Assembly: GCA_022601195.1 (NCBI GenBank)
Contig: JAHZIX010000045.1
Span: 124,001 to 188,000 of the forward strand
DNA: 64,000 nucleotides
DNA from: Deltaproteobacteria bacterium
GTDB taxonomy: Bacteria; Acidobacteriota; Thermoanaerobaculia; Multivoradales; JAHZIX01
Direction: 5' to 3'
Below the pieces are notes generated by a model, which was given only the letters and a program-made list of their open reading frames with translations, searched no databases and was not told the origin of the DNA. A program made the translations under genes and the position numbers. This document shows positions 45,809 through 53,661 of this stretch, one piece after another (positions within the stretch are counted from its first letter, which is position 1; each line of letters starts with the position of its first letter).

Positions 45809-46267
45809 GGTTGTTCTCCTGAGCGAATCTTCTGGGATTGGGAGCCCCAAGGGAATCGATCCGTAGATGGAAAACAGATCTGATCGGGGATCTAGATCCT
45901 TCTCCGATCGAGGCAAGAAAGGATCTAGTCCTCGAAGTCAGTTACCGCTAGAAAGCACAGAGGGGAAGATGGTCTCGGCTACGAATTCAGGAGGTGGATC
46001 TGCCAGAGAGTGGAAGTGGAAGCGGAAGTGGAAACTGAACCTTAGCCGTTCCTTCTCACCGGACTCGGAGCGAGCCGATGTAAGCGCCGGTCGATGCAAG
46101 GAGTTCGCTGCGAAGCCAACGCAGGCGTACTGTCGGTACGTCGAGAAAGGAATCCCAGTGAACGACCCAGCAGATGCCGGCAGATACGACGGCGCAGCAG
46201 AAAGTGGGTGAAAAGGAACGGTTAGGACTTGTTGGAAAGGAGGCGAGCCAAAGGGGCCAAAGAAACT
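45809..46267. other. 459-bp gene-free stretch between regulator genes
   Basis: No gene is supported. It contains an imperfect inverted repeat (45882-45890 GATCGGGGA with 45901-45909 TCTCCGATC, one mismatch) about 75 bases upstream of the receiver-like gene, two copies of GGATCTAG, a GTGGAA-type tandem (46011-46035), and a hairpin CGTAC-TGTCG-GTACG near 46127-46141 within a sequence of repeat-like look. The promoter of the eCIS structural operon is expected here. Confidence 0.5.
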
Positions 46268-46954
46268 CTAGCCCTCTACATGGACGGAAGCCGGGCGGGA
46301 CCTCGTGGCGAAGCTACGGGGCTCGTAAATCTCCCCGGAGCGCAACCTTTCCGCTGCCTGCCACCGGCGCCTCACATGAAGTTTGTGGAGAATGTTGTGG
46401 ACGTGGTTCTTGACCGTCGAAAGCTCGATGGAAAGACCGCTGGCAATCTCCTTGTTGGAGAGCCCCCGATCGATCAGCCGGGTCACCTCGAGCTCCCGGG
46501 CGCTCAGGCGGTAGGTCCTTCGTTGGCCAGAATCTCCCGCCAGCTCTCCAACCCGCCGCAGAAGAGCGCGGGCGATTTGAGGAGTGCAGTGCAATTCCCG
46601 CTGGACCGCACCGTGGATCGCAGTTCTCAACTGCTCACTATCAGCTTCGCGGGAAACGTAGCCGCAGGCCCCCGCCTCGGCACAAGCCACCACCTCCTCG
46701 GCGATCTCCTGGACGCCGAGAGCCACGGCTCGGGTTCGGTTCGCCTGGGCTGTGATCCCCCGTAATGTCACCAATCCTTGAGGCCCGGAGGTGTCGACCA
46801 AGATCACGTCCGGCTCCAGATCCCGCAGCAGGTCGATGGCCCGATGGCGATCCTCCGCTACTCCTACGATCTCGATCTTCCCGGGCTCTTGGAGAAGAGA
46901 GCGAAGGCCTTCTCGGTATAGACGGACAAAAGACACGATAACGATTTTGATCAT
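46268..46954 (-). CDS. NarL/FixJ-family LuxR-type regulator, degenerate receiver
   Basis: 228 aa. Receiver domain (1-120) with phospho-site D54 (ILVDTS), followed by a clear LuxR/GerE DNA-binding domain ([27 protein letters not shown], then [14 protein letters not shown], in pieces). The usual acidic pair after strand 1 is replaced by SF (IVSFV), so phosphorylation control may be weak or absent. No cognate histidine kinase is next to it. The same strand and position at the head of the eCIS locus suggest it switches the locus on or off; inference. Confidence 0.85.
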   Translation of the reverse strand: MIKIVIVSFVRLYREGLRSLLQEPGKIEIVGVAEDRHRAIDLLRDLEPDVILVDTSGPQGLVTLRGITAQANRTRAVALGVQEIAEEVVACAEAGACGYVSREADSEQLRTAIHGAVQRELHCTPQIARALLRRVGELAGDSGQRRTYRLSARELEVTRLIDRGLSNKEIASGLSIELSTVKNHVHNILHKLHVRRRWQAAERLRSGEIYEPRSFATRSRPASVHVEG

Positions 46955-47361
46955 GGCTCTACCTGCTAGACAGGAATCCTTTCGGAACAGGTGTTGGCTG
47001 GCACTGATATTACGGCCTCTTTCCTAGAGATACGGGACAGAGAGCGGAATCCCGCCAAAGATAGTGACGAAGATCTAAGCAGCCTAGTACCAAAGACCCA
47101 ACCTTCGTAGTCGCGAAGATTTAGATATATTTCCATTCAACAAAAACCCAACTAAGAAGCTGGCCTCGCTGACTCCTCGATCTCCCAACCGACTGGGCTG
47201 CCCTTGGAAAGCTCTCGTTGAAATAGGTGACAGGTTTGGAATTCAACAACCTTGGCTCCCGGTGGAGTTCCAAGTATGCTCATAGGGATACCGAAATGAT
47301 TGACCCTGGGCTCATTGGTCCGGGAACACCCATCCGAAGGCCGACTCGAGGAGGAACGGGA
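46955..47361. other. divergent intergenic region, AT-richer
   Basis: No gene is supported; an open frame from 47227 merely extends the YbjQ gene. The segment near 47095-47150 is noticeably AT-rich (ATTTAGATATATTTCC) and probably carries the promoter of one or both divergent units. A short CTTCG/CGAAG hairpin lies near 47104. Confidence 0.45.
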
Positions 47362-47697
47362 ATGAGCGTAGGCAAATACTCCATCATCTTAACCAATACG
47401 GAAACAGTTCCTGGTCGGACGATCGTTGAATTCTATGGCTTGGCCACCGGCAACACTGTGAGAGCCAAACACATTGGCCGGGACATCATGGCCGGTCTCA
47501 AAAACTTGGTGGGAGGAGAGCTCACCGGGTACTCCGAGTTGCTGCAAGATTCGCGGCGAGAAGCGACCGAGCGCATGGTGGAACAAGCCAAATCCATGGG
47601 AGCCAATGCGGTCGTGAACATGCGTTTTGCCACCAGCTCCGTGGCGCAAGGAGCCGCCGAACTGTTCGCCTACGGCACCGCTGTGCGGGTGGAGTAG
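47362..47697 (+). CDS. YbjQ-family protein 1
   Basis: 111 aa from ATG 47362 (GAGGAACGGGA site). The full UPF0145/YbjQ fold is present: a signature ILTNTETVPGRTIVEFYGLATGNTVRAKHIGRDIMAGLKN in pieces, then GGELTGYSELLQDSRREATERM and a C-terminal FAYGTAVRVE strand. YbjQ proteins form pentamers and are often annotated heavy-metal binding, without firm evidence. It is the first gene of a three-gene plus-strand unit with a second YbjQ copy and an M48 protease. Confidence 0.85.
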   Translation: MSVGKYSIILTNTETVPGRTIVEFYGLATGNTVRAKHIGRDIMAGLKNLVGGELTGYSELLQDSRREATERMVEQAKSMGANAVVNMRFATSSVAQGAAELFAYGTAVRVE

Positions 47698-47706
47698 GGC
47701 TCGCCT

Positions 47707-48201
47707 ATGTCTAGCGAGGCTCTATTTGCTCTTTTTTTCAACCTGGGGTTTCCCCTACTCCTGTTGCTGGGCACCTATGCCATCGGCACAGCCATCGAAC
47801 GCAAACACTTCCGGGACCTCCTGCAAAGGGAGGCCAAAGTACGGCAATTTCCCCTATTGACCTTCCAGAGCCTACCGGCCAACTGGCAGGCGAATTCAGC
47901 TGCCATGGTGACGGGTAGCGTGGTGATATCCATCGACTACTTCAAACGGTTCGTGGCAACCCTACGCAGCATTTTTGGCGGCCGCATCAAGACCTATGAG
48001 CCACTCCTCGACCGGGCTCGCCGCGAGGCCGTGCTGCGCATGACCGAAGAAGCCCTTCAGATGGGTTTCGATGCGGTCATCAACGTACGGGTCGAAACCT
48101 CGAGACTGGCCAGCGCCCGCCGGGACGGCAAAGGTACTGCCGGTGTGGAAATGCTGGCCTTCGGCACCGGCATCAAGTTGCTGCGACCGGAGAGCAGCTA
48201 G
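47707..48201 (+). CDS. membrane-anchored YbjQ-family protein 2
   Basis: 164 aa. An N-terminal transmembrane segment (about 7-30, ALFFNLGFPLLLLLGTYAIG) is followed by a divergent YbjQ-like domain (VIDYFKRFVATLRSIFGG, YEPLLDRARREAVLRMTEEAL, AFGTGIKLL). It starts 9 bases after the first YbjQ gene. A soluble and a membrane-tethered copy together could form a membrane-attached ring, but this is inference. Confidence 0.8.
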   Translation: MSSEALFALFFNLGFPLLLLLGTYAIGTAIERKHFRDLLQREAKVRQFPLLTFQSLPANWQANSAAMVTGSVVISIDYFKRFVATLRSIFGGRIKTYEPLLDRARREAVLRMTEEALQMGFDAVINVRVETSRLASARRDGKGTAGVEMLAFGTGIKLLRPESS

Positions 48202-48207
48202 GCGGTC

Positions 48208-49026
48208 GTGGAATTCCAGCCCCGGGCGCCGAGGGAAGGCATCAACGTCAGCCACGAGCACCCATTGAAGGAAGCTTCGATCCTGATCGTCGGCCTGACG
48301 ATGGTGATTGGAATAGCCGCCGTGGTTCTCGTCTTCTTCGTCGACCTCGTGGTCACGGTCATCCCGGCGGAAGCTGAAGCGAGGGCTCTGAGTTCGTGGA
48401 TTCCGGACAATCTCGACCTGTTGAGCGGCGAAAAACAGGAGCGAGTGGAGCAGCTCGTGGACCGCCTGGCCAGTCATTGGCCGGAGTGTCCCTATACCTT
48501 TCGCGTCGGAGTTTTCGGAGCGGACCAACCGAATGCCCTGGCTTTGCCCGGAGGGCTGATCCTGGTGACCACGAAGTTGCTCGAGGACGTCGAGAGCGAG
48601 AACGAGCTGGCTCTGGTTCTCGGCCACGAGATCGGCCATTATCGCGACCGCGACCACATCAAGATCTTCGGTCGCAGCTTCGCCCTCAGCCTCCTGTTGG
48701 CGGTGACCCTCGGACGCAGCAGCCAAGGCCTCGAATTGGGCACCCAGGTCACTGGCTTGGCGGTCAACAGCTTCAGCCGGGAACAGGAGAGCAAAGCAGA
48801 CCAAGTTGGTCTTGCCTTGGTGCAGGCGGAGTACGGCCACGTCGCTGACTCCTGGAAATTCTTCGAGCGCATGGCCGCCGAGGAAAACGACCTCACCCGC
48901 CTCACCACCTACCTCTCCACTCACCCGGCCAGCGGCGACCGCAGCCAACGAATACGGCAGATCGCCGAGGAAAACGGCTGGCCCCTGGAAGGCCCCATCA
49001 CTCCCTGGCAGAGCTCTGAGGAGTAA
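48208..49026 (+). CDS. M48-family membrane metalloprotease
   Basis: 272 aa, GTG start 6 bases after the preceding stop. One transmembrane segment (about 24-50), then an M48 peptidase domain with HEIGH at 140-144, a downstream EQESKAD motif that supplies the third zinc ligand, and GLILVTTKLLE. Domain order is that of HtpX/BepA-like proteases that cut misfolded envelope proteins. The genomic pairing with YbjQ proteins suggests a small envelope quality-control unit. Confidence 0.87.
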   Translation: MEFQPRAPREGINVSHEHPLKEASILIVGLTMVIGIAAVVLVFFVDLVVTVIPAEAEARALSSWIPDNLDLLSGEKQERVEQLVDRLASHWPECPYTFRVGVFGADQPNALALPGGLILVTTKLLEDVESENELALVLGHEIGHYRDRDHIKIFGRSFALSLLLAVTLGRSSQGLELGTQVTGLAVNSFSREQESKADQVGLALVQAEYGHVADSWKFFERMAAEENDLTRLTTYLSTHPASGDRSQRIRQIAEENGWPLEGPITPWQSSEE

Positions 49027-49217
49027 CCGCAGCGATCTAACCGCTCTGCTCTGAGTTCTCCTTGCAAAGGATGGTCAGAAATCTGGAATGGGAGTTTCAC
49101 ATCTCCTGGAAAAGGAGCGGGACTCCGGAAACTTGCACAAACGGAGAATGTTCCGCCGCCGGCGTCATCGGCTGGACGGGCCCAACAGGCCGGTGATTCG
49201 AGTCGGTGTCGCCCGCA

Positions 49218-49832
49218 TCAACCCTGACTCTCCAGCAGAGTCGCCACTTCGCCCCGAAGCACGGGCAACACCTTCTCTTCGAACCAAGGGTTGGACTTGA
49301 GCCAGCGATTGTTCCTTGGGCTCGGGTGTGGCAGTGGGAGCAACCGCGGGAAGTTTGTTTGCCAACCTCGAACAGCCTCCGTCACCGACAGGCCCTTGCC
49401 ACCGGGTAGATATCTCTCTAAGGCGTACTTGCCGATGAGCACCGTCAGAGCCAGCTGGGGCAGCCTAGCCAGAATCTCCTCATGCCAAGCCTCTGCACAT
49501 TCAACGCGAGGAGGAAGGTCCCCTCCCTTACCTGTGCCTGGGTAACAAAAACCCATGGGCATGAGACCGATCTCTGGAGCCCCATAAAACGTCTCCCGGG
49601 TCGTCCCGAGCCAAGCTTGAAGCCGGTCTCCACTCTTGTCGTTCCATGGAACTCGACTCTCGTGAGCTACCCTTCCCGGCGCCTGTCCAATGATCAGAAT
49701 GCGCACTTCATTAGAAATTCTCAATAGGGGTTGCGGGCCCAAAGGAAGGTGCGCCGCGCACAACTTGCATCGCAATATTTCCCGTTTGAGAACATTGAGA
49801 GACCTACCCTCACTTGAACACTGGGATCTCAT
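49218..49832 (-). CDS. uracil-DNA-glycosylase-family protein
   Basis: 204 aa. Uracil-DNA glycosylase superfamily: a Cys pair (CKLC) near residue 22, motif GQAPG (about 49-53), and PLPHPSPRNNRW in the C-terminal part, corresponding to the active-site loop of this family. The group is the small UDG-like type often annotated 'uracil-DNA glycosylase family protein'. Start ATG 49832. Likely base-excision repair or an unknown nucleobase activity; substrate not provable here. Confidence 0.8.
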   Translation of the reverse strand: MRSQCSSEGRSLNVLKREILRCKLCAAHLPLGPQPLLRISNEVRILIIGQAPGRVAHESRVPWNDKSGDRLQAWLGTTRETFYGAPEIGLMPMGFCYPGTGKGGDLPPRVECAEAWHEEILARLPQLALTVLIGKYALERYLPGGKGLSVTEAVRGWQTNFPRLLPLPHPSPRNNRWLKSNPWFEEKVLPVLRGEVATLLESQG

Positions 49833-49948
49833 CGGAAACCACCTTCTGCCTCAGGCAAAACAACGACCCTACGACAGGGTCATTTTTAGAAAAGCGCGGT
49901 CGGCCAGAGCCCGGAACTCGGTCGACCGCGCCAACTCAAGGAATGGAC

Positions 49949-50428
49949 CTAGAGACTAGAAGCAGCCTTGTCGCGAATCTCCGGCCAATTCTTTTTGGCC
50001 TTGGCGATGTTCCCAGGAACGTCTTCTAACCAAGTCTTCTTGATCTCCGGGTTGAGGTTGAAGTAGAGCACCCCATCGACCACTTTGTAGACCAGGGGAT
50101 CGCCATCGAATTTCTTTCCAACGGACACACCGTAGGCGCAGAAGCCACCAAACCGAGGGGCATATTTGCTGGGGTTGCGAACAAACTGACGCAGATTTGC
50201 CCGGGAAGCGAAGCGATAAACCGCGCCACCGTGCTTGGTCGAAAACTCAGCTAATCCCCGTTGCGGTGCGTCGGATTCGAAATACGAAACAGCGTCGTAG
50301 CCATGGATAGCAAGAGGTCCACCGGCGGCTGTCAAACCGTTAGAGGTACTCACGGCATCAGAGGCCAGTGCGGCTCCTGAGACGAGCGCGAAGAGCGCCA
50401 CTCCAACAATGAAGGGTCGAATCGTCAT
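49949..50428 (-). CDS. secreted YHS-domain protein
   Basis: 159 aa. Signal peptide (1-22, ALAS), then a YHS domain: IHGYDAVSYFESDAPQRGLAEF, YRFASRANLRQF and the end WPEIRDKAASSL. Secreted YHS proteins of this size are widespread; metal binding has been proposed. It lies beside a DUF4383 membrane gene and an AraC regulator, so the three may belong together. Confidence 0.85.
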   Translation of the reverse strand: MTIRPFIVGVALFALVSGAALASDAVSTSNGLTAAGGPLAIHGYDAVSYFESDAPQRGLAEFSTKHGGAVYRFASRANLRQFVRNPSKYAPRFGGFCAYGVSVGKKFDGDPLVYKVVDGVLYFNLNPEIKKTWLEDVPGNIAKAKKNWPEIRDKAASSL

Positions 50429-50522
50429 GGTTCTTTCCTTTTTTCAATAGGTTCTATTTGTTGTGATCTGCTCTCAATAGGAGGGCAGTTGAAAGGGACT
50501 TCTACAAAGTGCTCCGGACGAC

Positions 50523-50912
50523 TTAGGAGGCCGGAGCTTTGGGAAACGCAAAGCCTGCGACGCAAATCAACACACCGAGACCGATGTGTAAGAAATTGTC
50601 CAGCTGATTGATGTGGACGACGCCGAGCAACATGCCCTCTTCGCTGCCGCCGAGAACGAGAAAGCCCATCACACCAACCAGGAGGTAGATCACTCCAAAG
50701 ACTTGCGTGAACCGCCGCGCGGCCGAGGCGGATTGGGTCGACATGAAAAGGAAGAGAGCAGCGGTCACCAGATGCACTAAGTTGTGCGCCGTATTGGCAG
50801 CGAACAGCCCATCTGGACCGATCACCGGGTTCGGGAAGAAGCCGAGGATCCCTGGCAGCACAAAGGCTACGGCAAGGATCTGAGCTATGCGGTTTGGAGA
50901 TAGAGATTTCAT
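50523..50912 (-). CDS. DUF4383-like membrane protein
   Basis: 129 aa with four predicted transmembrane helices (about 8-25, 37-57, 65-85, 100-122) and typical DUF4383 phrases (ANTAHNLVHLVTAALFL, NFLHIGLGVLI). Function unknown in the family. It is divergent from the AraC-type gene, which starts 164 bases away, so the regulator may control it. Confidence 0.75.
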   Translation of the reverse strand: MKSLSPNRIAQILAVAFVLPGILGFFPNPVIGPDGLFAANTAHNLVHLVTAALFLFMSTQSASAARRFTQVFGVIYLLVGVMGFLVLGGSEEGMLLGVVHINQLDNFLHIGLGVLICVAGFAFPKAPAS

Positions 50913-51076
50913 GAGGCCTCCTAGAGAATTGTTGGTCGGTCAGTCAGAACCAACAGCCATCGACAGGGAGGATTGTTTTGCTATTTCCCAGGCGGCACAA
51001 TGCCGAAAAGTTCGCGTTTCATGCTCAAAAGTACGAAATTGGATGAACCTACCGGACAGATGCAATACTTCACCTC

Positions 51077-52024
51077 ATGGACGCACTCAGTCAGATCTTG
51101 TCTTCCGTCGAGCTTCAAGGAAGTCTCTACTTCCCCACCCTTTTTCGAGCGCACTGGGGGCTTCAAGTGCCCGCAAACACGGCGATGTGCCGTTTTCATG
51201 TGGTCGTGGAGGGGCGTTGTCTCATCGGGGCTGATGGCGAAGAAGCTTGGCTAGGAACCGGTGACCTGGCCCTTGTACCTCACGGTCGCGAGCACACTCT
51301 CCAAGATGACCCGGAGACTCCTTTGGTTCATCTGGAGGAGGCGCTCGAAGCAAAGAAGTACGGCGGCGAAGGTCTCCTGGAGTGGGGTGAGACAGGCGCA
51401 CGGACTCGATTGGTTTGTGGTCATTTCGCTTTCGACAACGAGGCCACTCATCCTCTCCTCGAGGCTCTGCCTTCCCTCGTTCACCTCGAAGCGACGCCGT
51501 CGTTTGATTTTCGCTGGATAGACCAGGTGATGCGATTCATGGGAGAGGAGATGCACTCTCAGCAGCCGGGCAGTGAGCTGATCGCCCAAAGACTCTCAGA
51601 GATCTTGTTCGTGCAAGTGATGCGGCACTATGGGCAAACAGCTGAAGCACCGATCTCTGTACTCGCCGCCTTGACCGACTCGCGGCTCAGCCGAGTGTTC
51701 TCGGCGATGCACACGGACCTCAAGCATCCGTGGCAACTGGAGGAGCTGGCGGAGCTCTCCGGCATGTCCAGAACCTCTTTTGCTCAGCGATTTTCAGAGC
51801 AGATTGGCCTCACTCCCATGAAATACCTGCTCAAGCAAAGGATCGACCTGGCTTGCAAACTCCTGCGCTCCGGAGCACGAAGTGCCGAAGTCGCCAGCAG
51901 AGTGGGATACCGATCCGAGGCGGCCTTCGCCCGAAAATTCAAAGAAGAGGTGGGCGTTGGCCCAGGTCTCTACCGAAAGAACAATCTAGCCAGGAATGCC
52001 TTGAGACCCCCGCCCTCTCGGTGA
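51077..52024 (+). CDS. AraC-family transcriptional regulator with cupin domain
   Basis: 315 aa. N-terminal AraC-binding/cupin_6-type sensor (about 1-180; GDLALVPHGREHTL) followed by a two-helix-turn-helix AraC domain (about 205-305; WQLEELAELSGMSRTSFAQRF, SEAAFARKFKEEVGVGPGLYR). The group usually regulates an adjacent divergent operon in response to a small molecule. The best candidate target is the DUF4383/YHS pair. Start ATG 51077. Confidence 0.9.
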   Translation: MDALSQILSSVELQGSLYFPTLFRAHWGLQVPANTAMCRFHVVVEGRCLIGADGEEAWLGTGDLALVPHGREHTLQDDPETPLVHLEEALEAKKYGGEGLLEWGETGARTRLVCGHFAFDNEATHPLLEALPSLVHLEATPSFDFRWIDQVMRFMGEEMHSQQPGSELIAQRLSEILFVQVMRHYGQTAEAPISVLAALTDSRLSRVFSAMHTDLKHPWQLEELAELSGMSRTSFAQRFSEQIGLTPMKYLLKQRIDLACKLLRSGARSAEVASRVGYRSEAAFARKFKEEVGVGPGLYRKNNLARNALRPPPSR

Positions 52025-52518
52025 GGCCATGCCGCGGTGTCCCGGTGCAACTCACAAAAGGAAAGAACGCCCTCAAAGAGGGCATTCGACACCAGAGCCT
52101 AGGTGGGTTTGTTGGTGATCTTGGAGCCTGCTTTGAGGGAGGTTGTGACTCCCAAGGGAGGGATACCTTTCAGGCTGGTTGATCGTGAGCTTTTCCGAAG
52201 ACCGCCACCAGACAAAGAGACCGTGTCGTTCCCACGCCCTAGGCACTCCTTCTTCTAAACCCTCCAACCTGTGTAGCTTGCTTCGAATTCCGCCGCCGAT
52301 TCTCAAATGATGTTGCTCTTCTACCTACAAGAATGCCGCTCGCATCCGGTAGCGCTCTCACTTTGGCTCGTTGTGGCAACGGCCGAATGCGAGATATTCA
52401 AGATGGCCCTCCACCCCAACAGATTCCTTGATGAATCGCTAGCAGCGGCACAAACTCCGTCCAAAACCGGCATGGAAATGGACTGAATTCGACGAGTTTA
52501 GAAACGGAAAAGCAGGAA
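52025..52518. other. gene-free stretch between AraC gene and tRNA
   Basis: No gene is supported. A hairpin GCCCTC-AAA-GAGGGC at 52069-52083, shortly after the AraC stop, may end that transcript, though it has no T-tract. The 77-codon minus-strand frame at 52073-52306 has no family resemblance. The sequence 52307-52518 shows nothing recognisable. Confidence 0.5.
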
Positions 52519-52592
52519 TGGTTGGGAGGCAGGGATTCGAACCCTGATTGTACGGGTCAGAGCCGCATGTCCTACCATTGAACGACCTCCCA
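52519..52592 (-). tRNA. tRNA-Gln (anticodon CUG)
   Basis: A 74-base cloverleaf on the minus strand including the encoded CCA end (52519-52521). Acceptor TGGGAGG pairs with CCTCCCA; the anticodon stem TGCGG/CCGTA (one G-U pair) encloses loop CTCTGAC with anticodon CUG; the T-arm carries GGTTCGAATCC. Glutamine is decoded by CAG codons. Confidence 0.93.
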
Positions 52593-52603
52593 AAGGGTCG
52601 CTT

Positions 52604-52633
52604 AGGATACAAAAGGGGTTACCGGCAGGTCAA
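52604..52633 (-). promoter_or_regulatory. sigma-70-type promoter of tRNA-Gln
   Basis: On the minus strand TTGACC (-35, 52628-52633) and TATCCT (-10, 52604-52609) stand 18 bases apart, and the -10 ends 12 bases upstream of the tRNA 5' end. The -35 box overlaps the last bases of the methyltransferase gene. Confidence 0.75.
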
Positions 52634-53427
52634 GGAAGAGTTTGCTGAGGCGGCTCAGCGCCGGGGAGGGTAAGGGCGAAGCGAAAAGGGAATCGGCGCC
52701 GGAGCTGGCCGCGACCCTGAAGTTGGCAGGACCTGACTTGGGCGAGAGACCAGGCGCAGCGCACGGAAAGGTGGCCGTCGTTGCGGGCTACCGAGCCGGC
52801 GCCGAGGAGTCGAAGGAGGGGGCCGATCGTCAGGCGGAGAAGAAATGAGCGGCGTAGGTCTACCACCACGACACCTTGGCTCGCCACGCGCTGCATCTCA
52901 CCCACGATGGCCTTGTTGGAATCGCTGCCGAAATGGTGGAAGAAGAGGCTGGAGAAGGCGTGATCCACAGCTCCGGTAGCGAAGGGCAGGGCATCCGCGG
53001 AGGCCACCACTCTCAGCTGTCCTGGGTGCCAGCTGCGCCCCACGGTGAGATGACGAAGCTTGAAGTCGACACCGATCACCGACAAGTCGACTCCCCTTTG
53101 GGCGGCTGCCTGGAGAACGGCGGCAGCGACGTCTCCGCTACCGGTTCCCACATCGAGCACTCGCTGCCCCGAGTTGAGCCTTGGTAGCAAGGAGCGCAGC
53201 ACCGATGGGTAACCCCACAACCAGCGGTTGACCCGGCGTAGATCTCTCAGGGCCCTGCGAGTCTTCTCGTAGCTGAGGTGGTCGCCGTCCATCTGTTCCG
53301 GCGGTGGACTGGGAACATACCCTTCCTCTTGGGCTGGGGCGGCGGAACGGGTCACGGCTTGGAGAATGTCCTTGGGAGGCGGGTGTCGTTTCGAATGCTC
53401 AGGGAAATCTCTTCTGGTGGCACCCAA
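52630..53427 (-). CDS. SAM-dependent methyltransferase
   Basis: 265 aa in the full frame (GTG 53427); a shorter version from ATG 53292 (220 aa) is also possible, as the N-terminal 45 residues are low-complexity, but the sequence EQMDGDHLSYEKTRRALRDL resembles the start region of a family that has more residues upstream, so I keep the longer form. The SAM motif DVGTGSGDVA (about 95-104) is followed by VIGVDFKLRHL and ADALPFATGAVDHAFSSLFFHHF. Substrate unknown; related proteins methylate phenolic or polyketide-like metabolites. Confidence 0.75.
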   Translation of the reverse strand: MGATRRDFPEHSKRHPPPKDILQAVTRSAAPAQEEGYVPSPPPEQMDGDHLSYEKTRRALRDLRRVNRWLWGYPSVLRSLLPRLNSGQRVLDVGTGSGDVAAAVLQAAAQRGVDLSVIGVDFKLRHLTVGRSWHPGQLRVVASADALPFATGAVDHAFSSLFFHHFGSDSNKAIVGEMQRVASQGVVVVDLRRSFLLRLTIGPLLRLLGAGSVARNDGHLSVRCAWSLAQVRSCQLQGRGQLRRRFPFRFALTLPGAEPPQQTLP

Positions 53428-53661
53428 TTCTACCGACCGGAGCCGAAAACTGGCACCTAGCTCAAACTAGCCGACAAGGAGGTGAGCAGCGGGCCGCCAC
53501 GGTGACATAATAGCCGGCTAGGAGCCCAGGGTGAAACTCGCCGGTTGGCGAGAGCGAGGTCTCTGCTCGGTTTTCGAGCGGTATGGCATAGGTGAGCTCA
53601 AAGATCACCGAAGGCTTTTTGATGTCCAGAGATCGATTGAAGGTCTCTCGTAGACAGCTGA

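Noticed and set aside
52073-52306. 77-codon minus-strand open frame after the AraC gene
   Set aside because: No ribosome site and no recognisable sequence; overlaps a likely hairpin.
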